NCBI GenBank assembly: GCA_036677445.1
Contig: JAVBWI010000026.1
Location: 177,285-241,284 of the forward strand
DNA: 64,000 bases
Source of the DNA: JAVBWI01 sp036677445
GTDB taxonomy: Bacteria > Bacillota > Clostridia > Christensenellales > CAG-138
Direction of reading: 5' to 3'
Part shown: piece by piece, positions 25,654 through 34,870 of the stretch
Numbering within the stretch: position 1 is the stretch's first letter
Layout of the letters: every line of letters begins with the position of its first letter
Notes under the pieces: generated by a model
What the model saw: the letters and a program-made list of their open reading frames with translations, nothing else
The model's database searches: none
Told to the model about the DNA's origin: nothing
Made by a program: the position numbers and the translations under genes

Positions 25654-26588
25654 ACAGCGGGTATCACGCGCCCATTATGGTGCGGGAAGTGCTCTCCCTG
25701 CTGCAGCCGGAACGGGGCGGAATATTTGTCGACGGTACGCTCGGCGGCGGAGGACACGCACAGGCCGTGCTGGAACGGTTGCCGGAAAGCGGCAGGCTCA
25801 TAGGAATCGACCGTGACGGCGATGCCATTGCGGAAGCCGCAAACAGGCTCCGCCCCTTCGGACAGGCATTCCTGCCGGTGCGCGGCAATTTCTTCGACAT
25901 GCGGGCATTGCTCGCGTGGCAGGGCGTATCCGCCGCAGACGGCATACTGCTGGATCTTGGCGTATCTTCCCACCAGCTGGATGCGCCGGAGCGCGGGTTC
26001 TCTTACCACAGCGAAGCCCCGCTGGATATGCGCATGGATACTTCCGCCGCACTGACGGCATACGATGTAGTCAATACCTATTCGGCACAGGCGCTGACGC
26101 AAATCCTGCGGGATTACGGCGAGGAACGCTTTGCGGCGAGAATAGCCGGTGCAATCGTGCGGGTAAGAGAGAACGCCCCCATCCGTTCCACCACGCAGCT
26201 TGCGGAAATTATAAAGGCCGCCACGCCCGCGGCCAAGCGCTGGGAAGGCCAGCATCCGGCACGCAGAGCGTTTCAGGCCATCCGTATTGAGGTGAACGGG
26301 GAACTCTCCGGGTTGGAGCAGGCCCTGCGCAGCGCTGCGGAGCTTTTAAATCCGGGCGGCAGGCTGTGCGTCCTCACATTCCATTCGCTGGAGGACCGTA
26401 TCGCCAAACAGCTGTTCCGCACGCTGGAAAACCCCTGCACATGTTCCCCCAAAGCGCCGGCCTGTACCTGCGGCAAGGCGCCGACGGTGCGGGTGCTTAC
26501 CAAAAAGCCGTTGACGGCGGACACCGGGGAACTGGAAGAAAACGCACGCGCACGCAGTGCAAAGCTGCGTGCCATAGAAAAACTGTAG
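25650..26588 (+). CDS. rsmH: 16S rRNA (cytosine1402-N4)-methyltransferase RsmH
   Basis: SAM-dependent methyltransferase modifying C1402 in the ribosomal P site. The 312 residues include the SAM-binding GTLGGGGHAQAVL, DLGVSSHQLD and the C-terminal LTFHSLEDRIAKQ and KPLTADTGELEENARARSAKLRA signature. Length and motif order are typical. It sits between mraZ and ftsL as in nearly all dcw clusters. Confidence 0.97.
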   Translation: MNSGYHAPIMVREVLSLLQPERGGIFVDGTLGGGGHAQAVLERLPESGRLIGIDRDGDAIAEAANRLRPFGQAFLPVRGNFFDMRALLAWQGVSAADGILLDLGVSSHQLDAPERGFSYHSEAPLDMRMDTSAALTAYDVVNTYSAQALTQILRDYGEERFAARIAGAIVRVRENAPIRSTTQLAEIIKAATPAAKRWEGQHPARRAFQAIRIEVNGELSGLEQALRSAAELLNPGGRLCVLTFHSLEDRIAKQLFRTLENPCTCSPKAPACTCGKAPTVRVLTKKPLTADTGELEENARARSAKLRAIEKL

Positions 26589-26620
26589 ACCGGGCATGCA
26601 TACGGTAAGAAAGGAATACC

Positions 26621-27145
26621 ATGGAAGTAGCGAGCAAGCAGCACGCGCAAACCGCATATTCAGCCGCGACGCGGGTGTATTCACCTACGCGGGGCTCTTC
26701 TGCATATGCTTATGCGCAGGCTGCCGCAGCGCCGCAGCCGCAGCCACAACAGCAGCCGCAACAGCGCCCGCAGCCAAAACCGCGGCCACAGCAGCGCCCG
26801 CAGCTGAGTCTGGGGTGCCGGTGGACGTTGCTTGTTACGGTGATCATGCTGGCAGCTGCTTCGCTTGTGGTGGTATCCCGCTTTGCAAGCATCGCAGAGC
26901 AATACAATCAGATTAATCAGCTCAAGTCGGATATCCAAGGCGCGCAGCTTCGTATAGGCGCGCTGAATGTGGCGCTCGAATGCGCCGTAAGCATACAGGA
27001 TATTCAGGATGCCGCGCAGCGGTTTGGCATGACGTATCCGACTGCTTCACAGTATGTGCGCGCAGGGGATACGCTGGCGATGAAGGACAGCGGCACCGCG
27101 GATACGTCCGCAGGGGATGATACCGCGGAACCGGAGGGAGCGTAA
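26621..27145 (+). CDS. ftsL: Cell division protein FtsL
   Basis: Bitopic divisome protein of 174 residues. The first 60 residues are a cytosolic low-complexity tract rich in Gln and Pro, followed by a basic turn, one membrane helix (about 67-88, WTLLVTVIMLAAASLVVV) and a coiled coil (EQYNQINQLKSDIQGAQLRI). The C-terminal 25 residues are acidic. Sequence conservation in FtsL is low, so the call rests on topology and position between rsmH and the PBP gene. The Gln/Pro extension is longer than in Bacillus FtsL (117 residues). Confidence 0.85.
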   Translation: MEVASKQHAQTAYSAATRVYSPTRGSSAYAYAQAAAAPQPQPQQQPQQRPQPKPRPQQRPQLSLGCRWTLLVTVIMLAAASLVVVSRFASIAEQYNQINQLKSDIQGAQLRIGALNVALECAVSIQDIQDAAQRFGMTYPTASQYVRAGDTLAMKDSGTADTSAGDDTAEPEGA

Positions 27146-27209
27146 GCGCCGGGGGTCGGGCGCAGTGTGCTCATAAAAGCCAGACCCCGTTTCCCAACAG
27201 GAGGAATGC

Positions 27210-29336
27210 ATGGGCACACCGGATACCGCAAACAAGCGCAGACTGTTTACGCTGCTCATCATCATAGGCGTACTGTTTCTTCTGCTTTTGGCCCGGCTGT
27301 TTTATGTGCAGGTCATCTGGGGGCCGGAACTGCAGGAAAAGGCGTTGCTGCAATGGACGATGGATACAAGCCTTTCCGCCGAACGCGGCCGGATCATGGA
27401 CCGCGACGGGCAGACGCTTGCGCAGAGCGGTACCGCCTATATGGTGGAGATCAACCCCAAGCAGATTAAATCTGACGAGCTGGTTCGGGTCGCGACAGAA
27501 CTATCCAATATATTGGATATGAATTATGAGTATGTGCTCAGCCGCGTAAGCGATACGACAAAGCAACAGATCATACTCAAGCGGCAGATCGAACGGGAGC
27601 AGGTGGATCAGATCGTCGCATGCAAGCTGGGCAACGGCGTAACGTTCGGCATCGACACCAAGCGGTATTACCCTCTGGGCAACATGCTTTCGCAGACGCT
27701 GGGCTTCACTACCGTGGACGGCGTAGGGCAGGAAGGCATTGAGCGCACCTTTAACAAATATCTTGCGGGCGAGCCGGGCAGGCTGATTACGGAGACAGAC
27801 CGGGACAACAAACCGCTCGCTTACGGTACGCAGGAGTATATCGAGCCGGTAGATGGCTGCGGGCTGGTGCTGACGGTGGATTCGGTGGTGCAGTCCTTCC
27901 TTGAAAAAGCGCTGCAGGAGGCTTTGACCATCAACAAAGCCAAGAATGCGCAGGGGCTGGTGATGGATGCGCAGACAGGCGAAATACTTGCCATTTCCAC
28001 CAAGCCCGACTATGACCCGAACAGCCCGCCGCGCGACGACCTCGCGCTGCTGCAGGCGCTGGTAAAGAACCGCGTGGTATCGGACGCTTACGAGCCGGGT
28101 TCGACATTTAAGATCGTTACGCTTTCTTCCGCGCTCGACAGCGGCGCGATAACACTGAACAGCGAATTTGATTGCCCCGGTTTTAAGATCGTCAACGGCG
28201 AGCGGATCAAATGCTGGAAGAACGGCCACGGGCATCAGACGCTCGCCAAAGCCGTTCAGAATTCCTGCAACCCGTCCTTCATGACCATGGCGCTTGCGAT
28301 GGGGAAGGAGACGTTTTACGATTATATTTATAAATTTGGCTTTGGATCCTCCACGGAAAGCGGGCTGACAGGCGAAAGCGGGGGGATCGTGATCCATGAA
28401 AAATATATCCGCGACAACAACACCGCTCGAATCGGTTTCGGCCAAAGCATCGCGGTGACGCCCATGCAGCTTGCATCGGCCGTATGCGCCGCGATCAACG
28501 GCGGCGAGTTGATGCAGCCGTATATTGTCAAGCAGGTAATCGGCGAAAACGGGGAAATCATAAAGGAGACGCAGCCCACCGTAGTGCGCCGCGTTATCTC
28601 GGAGGAAACCTCCGCACAGGTACGTGCCCTGCTCGAGGGCGTAGTCGCCGAGGGCAGCGGCCGCAACGCGCAAATACCCGGCTACCGTGTGGGCGGAAAG
28701 ACGGGCACCGCGCAGAAGTATGTGGACGGCAAGCCGTCCTCGGGCAGCCTTATCGCCTCGTTCATAGGCTTTGCACCTGCGGACGATCCGAAATACCTCT
28801 GCCTGATACTGGTGGATGAACCGCAGGTCGGCGTGATATTCGGAAGCACCGTCGCTGCGCCCTTCGTCAAGGAAGTGATGCAGGAGACGCTGATGCATTA
28901 CGGCGTCAAACCCTCCGTGGAGGCGGAGACCGCCGTCGTACCCAATGTAGTGGGCAAAACCGCGAAGGAAGCCGCACAGGCGCTCAAAGCCGCCGGCCTT
29001 ACGGGCGATTATACGGAAGGCGAAGCGGACGCAGAGGTCGTTTCACAGGTGCCGTTTGCGAACGAGACGGTCGTATCCGGCAGCGGCGTGCTGCTTTATA
29101 CCTCAAAGACCACTGTGGACAGCGAGGCGCAGGGTACGGAGGATCTGGTTACAGTGCCAAACCTGATCGGCAAGACCCGGCTGGAGGCATATGACGCGCT
29201 TGCGGCCGTCGGGCTCACGCTGCGTATGGAGCCGGATGACCAAAGCGGCACCGCGATACGCCAAAAGCCGGAAGCGAATGAAAAAGCCGCATTCGGCCAG
29301 AGCGTCACGGTGGAATTTTCCGATGTGCAGGAATGA
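27210..29336 (+). CDS. Division-type class B penicillin-binding protein with two PASTA domains
   Basis: Transpeptidase crosslinking septal peptidoglycan with its SEDS partner FtsW, encoded in the same cluster. The 708 residues have a membrane anchor (about 11-30), a PBP dimerisation domain starting RGRIMDRDGQTLA, and a transpeptidase domain with Ser298 in STFK, SCN at 352-354 and KTG at 497-499. Two PASTA repeats follow (about 575-633 VVPNVVGKTA and 647-706 VPNLIGKTR). Two PASTA domains resemble Bacillus PBP2B; the sporulation paralogue SpoVD has one. Only one such gene is present here, so it may serve both division and spore cortex formation. AGGAGG precedes the ATG. Confidence 0.93.
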   Translation: MGTPDTANKRRLFTLLIIIGVLFLLLLARLFYVQVIWGPELQEKALLQWTMDTSLSAERGRIMDRDGQTLAQSGTAYMVEINPKQIKSDELVRVATELSNILDMNYEYVLSRVSDTTKQQIILKRQIEREQVDQIVACKLGNGVTFGIDTKRYYPLGNMLSQTLGFTTVDGVGQEGIERTFNKYLAGEPGRLITETDRDNKPLAYGTQEYIEPVDGCGLVLTVDSVVQSFLEKALQEALTINKAKNAQGLVMDAQTGEILAISTKPDYDPNSPPRDDLALLQALVKNRVVSDAYEPGSTFKIVTLSSALDSGAITLNSEFDCPGFKIVNGERIKCWKNGHGHQTLAKAVQNSCNPSFMTMALAMGKETFYDYIYKFGFGSSTESGLTGESGGIVIHEKYIRDNNTARIGFGQSIAVTPMQLASAVCAAINGGELMQPYIVKQVIGENGEIIKETQPTVVRRVISEETSAQVRALLEGVVAEGSGRNAQIPGYRVGGKTGTAQKYVDGKPSSGSLIASFIGFAPADDPKYLCLILVDEPQVGVIFGSTVAAPFVKEVMQETLMHYGVKPSVEAETAVVPNVVGKTAKEAAQALKAAGLTGDYTEGEADAEVVSQVPFANETVVSGSGVLLYTSKTTVDSEAQGTEDLVTVPNLIGKTRLEAYDALAAVGLTLRMEPDDQSGTAIRQKPEANEKAAFGQSVTVEFSDVQE

Positions 29337-29505
29337 TCGAAAAAGGCGTGCCCGGCGGATACATCCGAAATGGACATGCAAAGGAAAGCGCCTTATGGTA
29401 TACTGTTGAAGGTCGGTCTATGCGCGCCATACGCGTTTTGCCAAACGGCGCGCAGGCAGCCGGAGTAACTGCCGGGCATCAGGCAGATGGTAAAGGAGAA
29501 ACACA

Positions 29506-30948
29506 ATGTTGCTTTCAAAACTGTGCAAGGGTTTTGAGCACCGCCGTTTAGGGGCGGATATGAACATTGACGTGTTGGAATACGATTCAAGAAAAGTACG
29601 GCCGGGCAGCCTGTTCTGCTGCGTGGTGGGCACGTTTTCGGACGGGCATGCCTACGCAGAGACCGCGGTGGAAGCGGGGGCCGCGGCGCTGCTGGCCGAA
29701 CGCGAGCTTCCCATCGACGTGCCGCAGGTAATTGTGCCGAATACGCGCATCGCCATGGCGGAAATGGCCGCGGCGCTCTACGGCCATCCGGAGCGCGAAA
29801 TGCAGCTGGTGGGTATTACGGGCACCAACGGCAAAACCACCACCACCTATATGATCAAGGCCATCGCGGAACGTGCGGGCAAAAAGGTGGGGCTTATCGG
29901 CACCATACGCAATATGATCGGCGGCCGCGTCATTGAGACCGAGCGTACCACGCCGGAATCGGTCGACCTGTACCGCCTGCTGCGCGAAATGAAGGACGAA
30001 GGCGTGGAGCTTGTGGTGATGGAGGTTTCCTCCCATTCGCTGGACCAGCACCGCGTGCACGGGCTGATGTTTGACGTAGGCGAGTTCACCAACCTTACGC
30101 AGGATCACCTGGATTACCATAAGACGTTTGAAAATTACCTCGCCGCCAAGCAAAAGCTGTTTTTTCAAAGCAAGTGCGGCGTGATCAATATCGACGACCC
30201 GTATGCCGCGGCAATGATGGAGCCGCTGACGCTCCCCATCGTTACGTTCGGCATACGCGAGCGCGCGGATGTCTGTGCATCCGAGATAGACATCACAACC
30301 CGCGGCGTGCAGTTCGACATGCACTTCCCCGGCGGGGCCACACGCATCAATATCCCCATTCCCGGGCTGTTCAGCGTGTTTAACGCCATGGGCGCGGCCG
30401 CTGTGGCGCTTGCGCTGTATATCCCCATGGAGCATATCAAATCCGGACTGGAGGATATGAAGAGCGTATCCGGCAGGCTGGAGCCGCTGCCTACAGGGGA
30501 TCTTGGGTTTTCCGTGTTTGTGGACTATGCCCATACGCCCGATGCGCTGGAGAATGTTCTCAAGACCGTACGCGGCTTTGCAAAGGGCAGGATTATAACC
30601 GTGTTCGGCTGCGGCGGCGACCGCGACCGCGCCAAGCGCCCCATTATGGGCGAGATCGCGGGCCGGTATTCCGACAGGCTGGTGGTAACCAGCGATAACC
30701 CGCGTACGGAGGACCCCTTCAAGATACTCGAAGCCATAGAGGAGGGGGTAAAAAAATCCGGCTGCGCGTATGTAACGATCGAGCAGCGCCGCGAAGCGAT
30801 CCGGCACGCACTGGAGAACGCCAGGAAGGATGACGTCATCGTCGTTGCGGGCAAGGGCCATGAGAATTATCAGGAGATCAACGGCGTCAAGCATCATTTC
30901 GATGATAAGGAGACCGTAATGGAGCTGCTTGCGTCATTGCACAGTTGA
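29506..30948 (+). CDS. murE: UDP-MurNAc-tripeptide synthetase MurE (meso-DAP type)
   Basis: Adds the third residue of the peptidoglycan stem peptide. The 480 residues contain GITGTNGKTTTTYMI (ATP loop), the EVSSHSLDQHRV motif and the C-terminal domain with DNPRTEDP at about 395. DNPR is the established signature for diaminopimelate as substrate, as opposed to lysine enzymes. The family's carbamylated Lys region FTNLTQDHLDYHKTFENY is intact. A 170-base gap separates it from the PBP gene. murF would be expected next but is absent. Confidence 0.96.
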   Translation: MLLSKLCKGFEHRRLGADMNIDVLEYDSRKVRPGSLFCCVVGTFSDGHAYAETAVEAGAAALLAERELPIDVPQVIVPNTRIAMAEMAAALYGHPEREMQLVGITGTNGKTTTTYMIKAIAERAGKKVGLIGTIRNMIGGRVIETERTTPESVDLYRLLREMKDEGVELVVMEVSSHSLDQHRVHGLMFDVGEFTNLTQDHLDYHKTFENYLAAKQKLFFQSKCGVINIDDPYAAAMMEPLTLPIVTFGIRERADVCASEIDITTRGVQFDMHFPGGATRINIPIPGLFSVFNAMGAAAVALALYIPMEHIKSGLEDMKSVSGRLEPLPTGDLGFSVFVDYAHTPDALENVLKTVRGFAKGRIITVFGCGGDRDRAKRPIMGEIAGRYSDRLVVTSDNPRTEDPFKILEAIEEGVKKSGCAYVTIEQRREAIRHALENARKDDVIVVAGKGHENYQEINGVKHHFDDKETVMELLASLHS

Positions 30949-30992
30949 TCTTCGAAAGGTCGGAACCTACCAAAGCTTAACCGGAGGATGGC

Positions 30993-31991
30993 ATGCAACA
31001 ACTCATACTGGCCGTATTGATCGGCTTTCTGATATCTTTGGCGCTTGGGCCGCTGGTGATTCCAATGCTCAAGCGGCTGAAATTCGGGCAGACGGAGCGC
31101 AACGACGGCCCGCAGTCGCACTTGGTAAAGACCGGCACGCCCACCATGGGCGGCCTGATGATACTTGCAGGGCTGCTCGCAGGCACGCTGACGTTTTCCA
31201 TGGGGGGCATGGAGTTTGTGCTCCCCGCGCTGCTCGCCACATTTGCATACGGCATGGTCGGGTTCCTGGATGACTTTATCAAGGTCAAGCGCAAGCGTTC
31301 GCTTGGGCTCAAGGCCTACCAGAAGATCATCGGACAACTTGGCATCGCGTTCATCGTGGCGCTGTATGCGTACAATAACCCGTACATCGGCTCGAGCATT
31401 TATCTGCCCTTTTCCGGCGCCGAATGGAATCTGGGCGTTGCGTATATCCCGTTCGTGATGTTTGTTATCATCAGCGAAGTGAACGCTGTGAACCTTACGG
31501 ACGGATTGGATGGCCTCGCTTCCGGCGTTACCATGATCTATGCGGCCTCCATGGCGCTGATATTCACACTGATGGCGGCGATGGCGTCCGAGCTCGGGCA
31601 GGTGTATTACGGCGCAAACTTAAGTGGCATGTCGGTGTTTGCCGCCGCGGTGACGGGCGCCTGCCTGGGGTTCCTTCGCTATAATTCCTACCCCGCGCGC
31701 GTGTTTATGGGCGATACCGGTTCCATGGCATTGGGCGGCGCTGTCGCTATGATGGCCATATTCAGCCGCGCGCTGCTGCTTCTGCCCATCATGGGCGCCT
31801 GCTTCGTGGCGTCTGCGGTAAGCGTTGTGCTGCAGGTGGGCTCGTACAAGCTGCGAAAAAAGCGTATCTTCAGAATGGCGCCGCTGCACCACCATTTTGA
31901 GGAAAAGGGAGTTCCCGAAACCAAGATCGTTGCAATGTATATGATCGTAACTGCAGTTTTGTGTTTGGTTTGCCTGCTGGCATATGTGTGA
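30993..31991 (+). CDS. mraY: Phospho-N-acetylmuramoyl-pentapeptide transferase
   Basis: Integral membrane enzyme that transfers phospho-MurNAc-pentapeptide to undecaprenyl phosphate, forming lipid I. The 332 residues have about ten membrane helices. Catalytic motifs are VGFLDDFIKVKRKRSLGL (Asp pair), NAVNLTDGLDGLA and the C-terminal MAPLHHHFE. All are intact. AACCGGAGG precedes the ATG. A structured leader with a terminator-like 3' end separates it from murD. Confidence 0.97.
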   Translation: MQQLILAVLIGFLISLALGPLVIPMLKRLKFGQTERNDGPQSHLVKTGTPTMGGLMILAGLLAGTLTFSMGGMEFVLPALLATFAYGMVGFLDDFIKVKRKRSLGLKAYQKIIGQLGIAFIVALYAYNNPYIGSSIYLPFSGAEWNLGVAYIPFVMFVIISEVNAVNLTDGLDGLASGVTMIYAASMALIFTLMAAMASELGQVYYGANLSGMSVFAAAVTGACLGFLRYNSYPARVFMGDTGSMALGGAVAMMAIFSRALLLLPIMGACFVASAVSVVLQVGSYKLRKKRIFRMAPLHHHFEEKGVPETKIVAMYMIVTAVLCLVCLLAYV

Positions 31992-31997
31992 CTGTTA

Positions 31998-32125
31998 GCC
32001 GTTCAGGGCGGGTTCCGAAAGCCACGGTTCTTGTTGGCGCTTGGCGTGGTGACGGGACAGACGGATGTTTGGGGGAAAGAGGCGGCTCTGTTGCCTCAAG
32101 CATCTGCCGCCCGAACGGCTTTTTT
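31998..32125 (+). promoter_or_regulatory. Structured mraY-murD leader with terminator-like end
   Basis: CCGCCCGAACGGC (32107-32119) followed by six T can pair over about 95 bases with GCCGTTC-A-GGGCGG (31998-32011), with a single bulge. Alternative local pairings compete: GAGGC/GCCTC (32079-32097) and GGCGG/CCGCC (32081-32111). This is the layout of an attenuator, but no known riboswitch core was recognised. Confidence 0.5.
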
Positions 32126-32177
32126 CTTAGATATTGAACGCTCCGAAAACGGGACGCGGCGCTTGATTAGGAGAGGG

Positions 32178-33533
32178 ATGAAGCAAATGAAAACCGCGCT
32201 GATCGTGGGCATGGCGCGCTCGGGTATTGCAAGCGCAAAGCTGCTGTATGGACAGGGCTGGCATTTGATACTCAACGATTCGCGAACGGCGATACCCGGC
32301 ATGGAGGAAGCGCTTGCGGGCATTGTATACCGGAACGCGCTCGGGCAGGACCCGCAAACACTGCTTGGCAGCGCGGATATGATGGTATTAAGCCCCGGCG
32401 TATCCATGTTCCAGCCATTTATCGAGGCTGCGCGTGCGGCGGGAATAGAGGTCATCGGCGAAATTGAGCTGGGCTGGCGCTATGCGCAGGGGGATTTTTT
32501 GTGCATCACCGGCACAAACGGTAAGACGACCTGCACCGCGCTCACCGGCGAAATCTGCAGGCGATCCGGGCGCCGTACGTTTGTTTTAGGCAACATCGGC
32601 ACACCCATTACGCAGTGCGCATTGGAGACCAGGCCGGGCGACCTGATCGTGGCGGAAACGGCCGCGCTGCAGCTGGAAGGAAATGTTCGCTTTCATGCCA
32701 AAGCGGCGGCGGTCTGCAACATTACGGAAGATCATTTGGATCGCTTTTTGACGATGGAGAACTATATCGCGGCCAAATGCAAAATATTTGATAACCAAAC
32801 GGCGGAGGATTTCGCCGTGCTCAATTACGATGATCCCGTGGTTCGTAAAATGGCCGGCCGCACGTCCGCGCGAAAGCTCTATTTTTCCCGGAGGGAAGCG
32901 GTGGAGGATGGCGTATTCCTACACGGGGCGGATATACTTTTCCGGCTGGACGGCCGTGAGCGAAAGCTCTGCACCGCAAGCGAAGTGCGCATTCCCGGCC
33001 CTCACAACCTCGAAAACGCAATGCTCAGCGCCGCGTTGGGGCTGAGCCAGGGCGTCGAACCGCAAGCGGTTCGCGAAGCGCTCATGGAGTTTCCGGGTGT
33101 GGAGCACCGCATTGAGTTCGTGTGCGAACGGCGGGGCGTACGCTACATCAACGACAGCAAGGGTACCAATCCCGATTCCACCATCAAGGCTGTCGCGGCA
33201 ATGGATCGCCCAACGGTGCTGCTGCTTGGCGGGTACGACAAGCATAACGCGTTTGACGCGCTGTTTGCCGCCATGCGGGGGAGCCGTATAAAAGCGGCGG
33301 TGGTGCTGGGCCAGACCGCGCAAAAGCTGCTGCAGGCCGCGGAACAGGCGGGGTTTTCCAGCGTGCGTCATTGCACAGGCGGCTTTGCGGATGCGGTGGA
33401 TATGGCCCGTTCCCTCGCTGTACCCGGCGATACCGTACTGCTTTCCCCCGCATGCGCAAGCTGGGATATGTTTGATAACTTTGAGCAGCGCGGCGAGGTA
33501 TTCAAGCAGATCGTGCTCGCATACGAGGCGTAA
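32178..33533 (+). CDS. murD: UDP-N-acetylmuramoylalanine-D-glutamate ligase
   Basis: Adds D-glutamate to UDP-MurNAc-L-Ala. The 451 residues show the N-terminal Rossmann start TALIVGMARSGIASAKLL, the ATP loop CITGTNGKTTCTALTG, the NITEDHLDRF region and the C-terminal INDSKGTNPDS with LLLGGYDKHNAFD. The long frame from 32031 runs through the leader hairpin and has no ribosome binding site. AGGAG four bases before ATG 32178 supports this start; ATG 32187, nine bases after GAGGG, is nearly as good. MurD length is normal for either. Confidence 0.95.
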   Translation: MKQMKTALIVGMARSGIASAKLLYGQGWHLILNDSRTAIPGMEEALAGIVYRNALGQDPQTLLGSADMMVLSPGVSMFQPFIEAARAAGIEVIGEIELGWRYAQGDFLCITGTNGKTTCTALTGEICRRSGRRTFVLGNIGTPITQCALETRPGDLIVAETAALQLEGNVRFHAKAAAVCNITEDHLDRFLTMENYIAAKCKIFDNQTAEDFAVLNYDDPVVRKMAGRTSARKLYFSRREAVEDGVFLHGADILFRLDGRERKLCTASEVRIPGPHNLENAMLSAALGLSQGVEPQAVREALMEFPGVEHRIEFVCERRGVRYINDSKGTNPDSTIKAVAAMDRPTVLLLGGYDKHNAFDALFAAMRGSRIKAAVVLGQTAQKLLQAAEQAGFSSVRHCTGGFADAVDMARSLAVPGDTVLLSPACASWDMFDNFEQRGEVFKQIVLAYEA

Positions 33534-33662
33534 AGCAAACTGTCGCGCAGGAACGCAAAAGATTGTGACCGAATATGAGGAATGAAAACGAAAACCGCCT
33601 GCATAGGATGAAGGGGCGGTATCGCACGATACGGATACAACGCGGCGGGAGGCGCAGCGTGC

Positions 33663-34775
33663 ATGGAGCGCAGCAAGGGCAAGGTTAAGCTTGGACGCAT
33701 GGATTTCGCCATCTTCATCACGGTGCTCGCTCTGTGCGCCATCGGGTTGGTGATGGTGTTTTCGGCGAGTTACTATTCCTCCCAGGAAAAATGGGGGGAC
33801 GGCTTGTTTTATGTGCGTAAACAGCTGATGTACATTGCGCTCGCCATTCCGGTAATGCTGCTGCTCACACGCGTGGATTACCATGTGCTGGATCGCTTCA
33901 GAACGCCGGCCCTCATCATTTCAGTGGTGCTGCTTATTGCGGTGCTGTTCTTCGGCTCAGAAGTCAACGGCGCAAAACGCTGGCTGATTATTGCAGGGCA
34001 AAGCATACAGCCCTCGGAGGTTGCCAAGTTTGGCATGATACTTTATATGTGCGCCTTTATGTCAAAGCGGCAGCATTTGATGAAGGATTTCGTAAAAGGG
34101 CTTGTACCCATGCTGATGGTGATCGGGCTTATCTGCGGGCTCGTCATGCTGCAGCCCAATATGTCCATGGCTGTCATCATCGGTATGATGGGCATTATTA
34201 TGCTCTATGTCGGCGGCGCCGACATCAAACACATTGCGATACTGATGTTCTGCGGTATCGTCCTGTTCGTCCTTTTTGCGGTGATCGAGCCATACCGCTT
34301 CGAGCGGCTAACTACATTCACAAACCCCTGGGAAGACCCTTCCGACAGCGGGTATCAGCTAATACAGTCGCTTTATGCGCTGGGCTCCGGCGGCCTGTTT
34401 GGGCAGGGGCTCAATAACAGTCGGCAAAAGCTGCTGTATCTGACATACGGCGAGAGCGATTTCGTGTTTTCCATTGTAGGGGAAGAACTGGGCTTTATCG
34501 GCGCGGCATGCGTGATACTACTGTATCTCTTTATTATCTACCGAGGCGTGCGCGTGGCGCTGCGCTGCAAGGACCGCTTCGGGAGCATGCTTGCGGCGGG
34601 TATTACCATCGTATTCGCGCTGCAGGTGGCAGTCAACATCGGCGTCGTCACCGGCGCCATGCCCACGACGGGGCAGGCGCTGCCGTTTGTCAGCGCGGGG
34701 GGGAGCTCTCTATTAATATTTTTGAGCGCAATGGGCGTGCTTTTGAATATATCCCGGCATACGGCGGAAATATAG
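33663..34775 (+). CDS. ftsW: SEDS peptidoglycan polymerase FtsW (or SpoVE)
   Basis: Polytopic glycosyltransferase polymerising lipid II at the septum or spore cortex. The 370 residues have about ten membrane helices; SEDS hallmarks are LVMVFSASYYSS at the start, KRWLIIAGQSIQPSEVAKFG, and TGQALPFVSAGGSSLLIFL near the end. Position between murD and the following mur gene is that of both ftsW and spoVE; spore formers often use one for cortex. I cannot separate the two from sequence. GGAGGCGCAGCGTGC precedes the ATG. Confidence 0.93.
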   Translation: MERSKGKVKLGRMDFAIFITVLALCAIGLVMVFSASYYSSQEKWGDGLFYVRKQLMYIALAIPVMLLLTRVDYHVLDRFRTPALIISVVLLIAVLFFGSEVNGAKRWLIIAGQSIQPSEVAKFGMILYMCAFMSKRQHLMKDFVKGLVPMLMVIGLICGLVMLQPNMSMAVIIGMMGIIMLYVGGADIKHIAILMFCGIVLFVLFAVIEPYRFERLTTFTNPWEDPSDSGYQLIQSLYALGSGGLFGQGLNNSRQKLLYLTYGESDFVFSIVGEELGFIGAACVILLYLFIIYRGVRVALRCKDRFGSMLAAGITIVFALQVAVNIGVVTGAMPTTGQALPFVSAGGSSLLIFLSAMGVLLNISRHTAEI

Positions 34776-34870
34776 AAGGCTGTTTTGCACAAAACAAACG
34801 CGGGGAACACGTTTTCCCGTCCGGATGCATAAGATGAAATTGTTCGCGAGCCATCCGGAGGTGAAAGCTG

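Noticed and set aside
27501..28898. A 465-codon antisense frame inside the PBP gene
   Set aside because: The plus-strand gene has all catalytic motifs; the antisense product shows no recognisable pattern.
32031..32177. N-terminal extension of MurD by about 50 residues
   Set aside because: It covers the hairpin leader, has no ribosome binding site, and MurD normally begins at the Rossmann strand found right after 32178.
34776..34870. Remnant of murG between ftsW and murA
   Set aside because: Only 95 bases, no frame resembling MurG motifs; treated as true absence.
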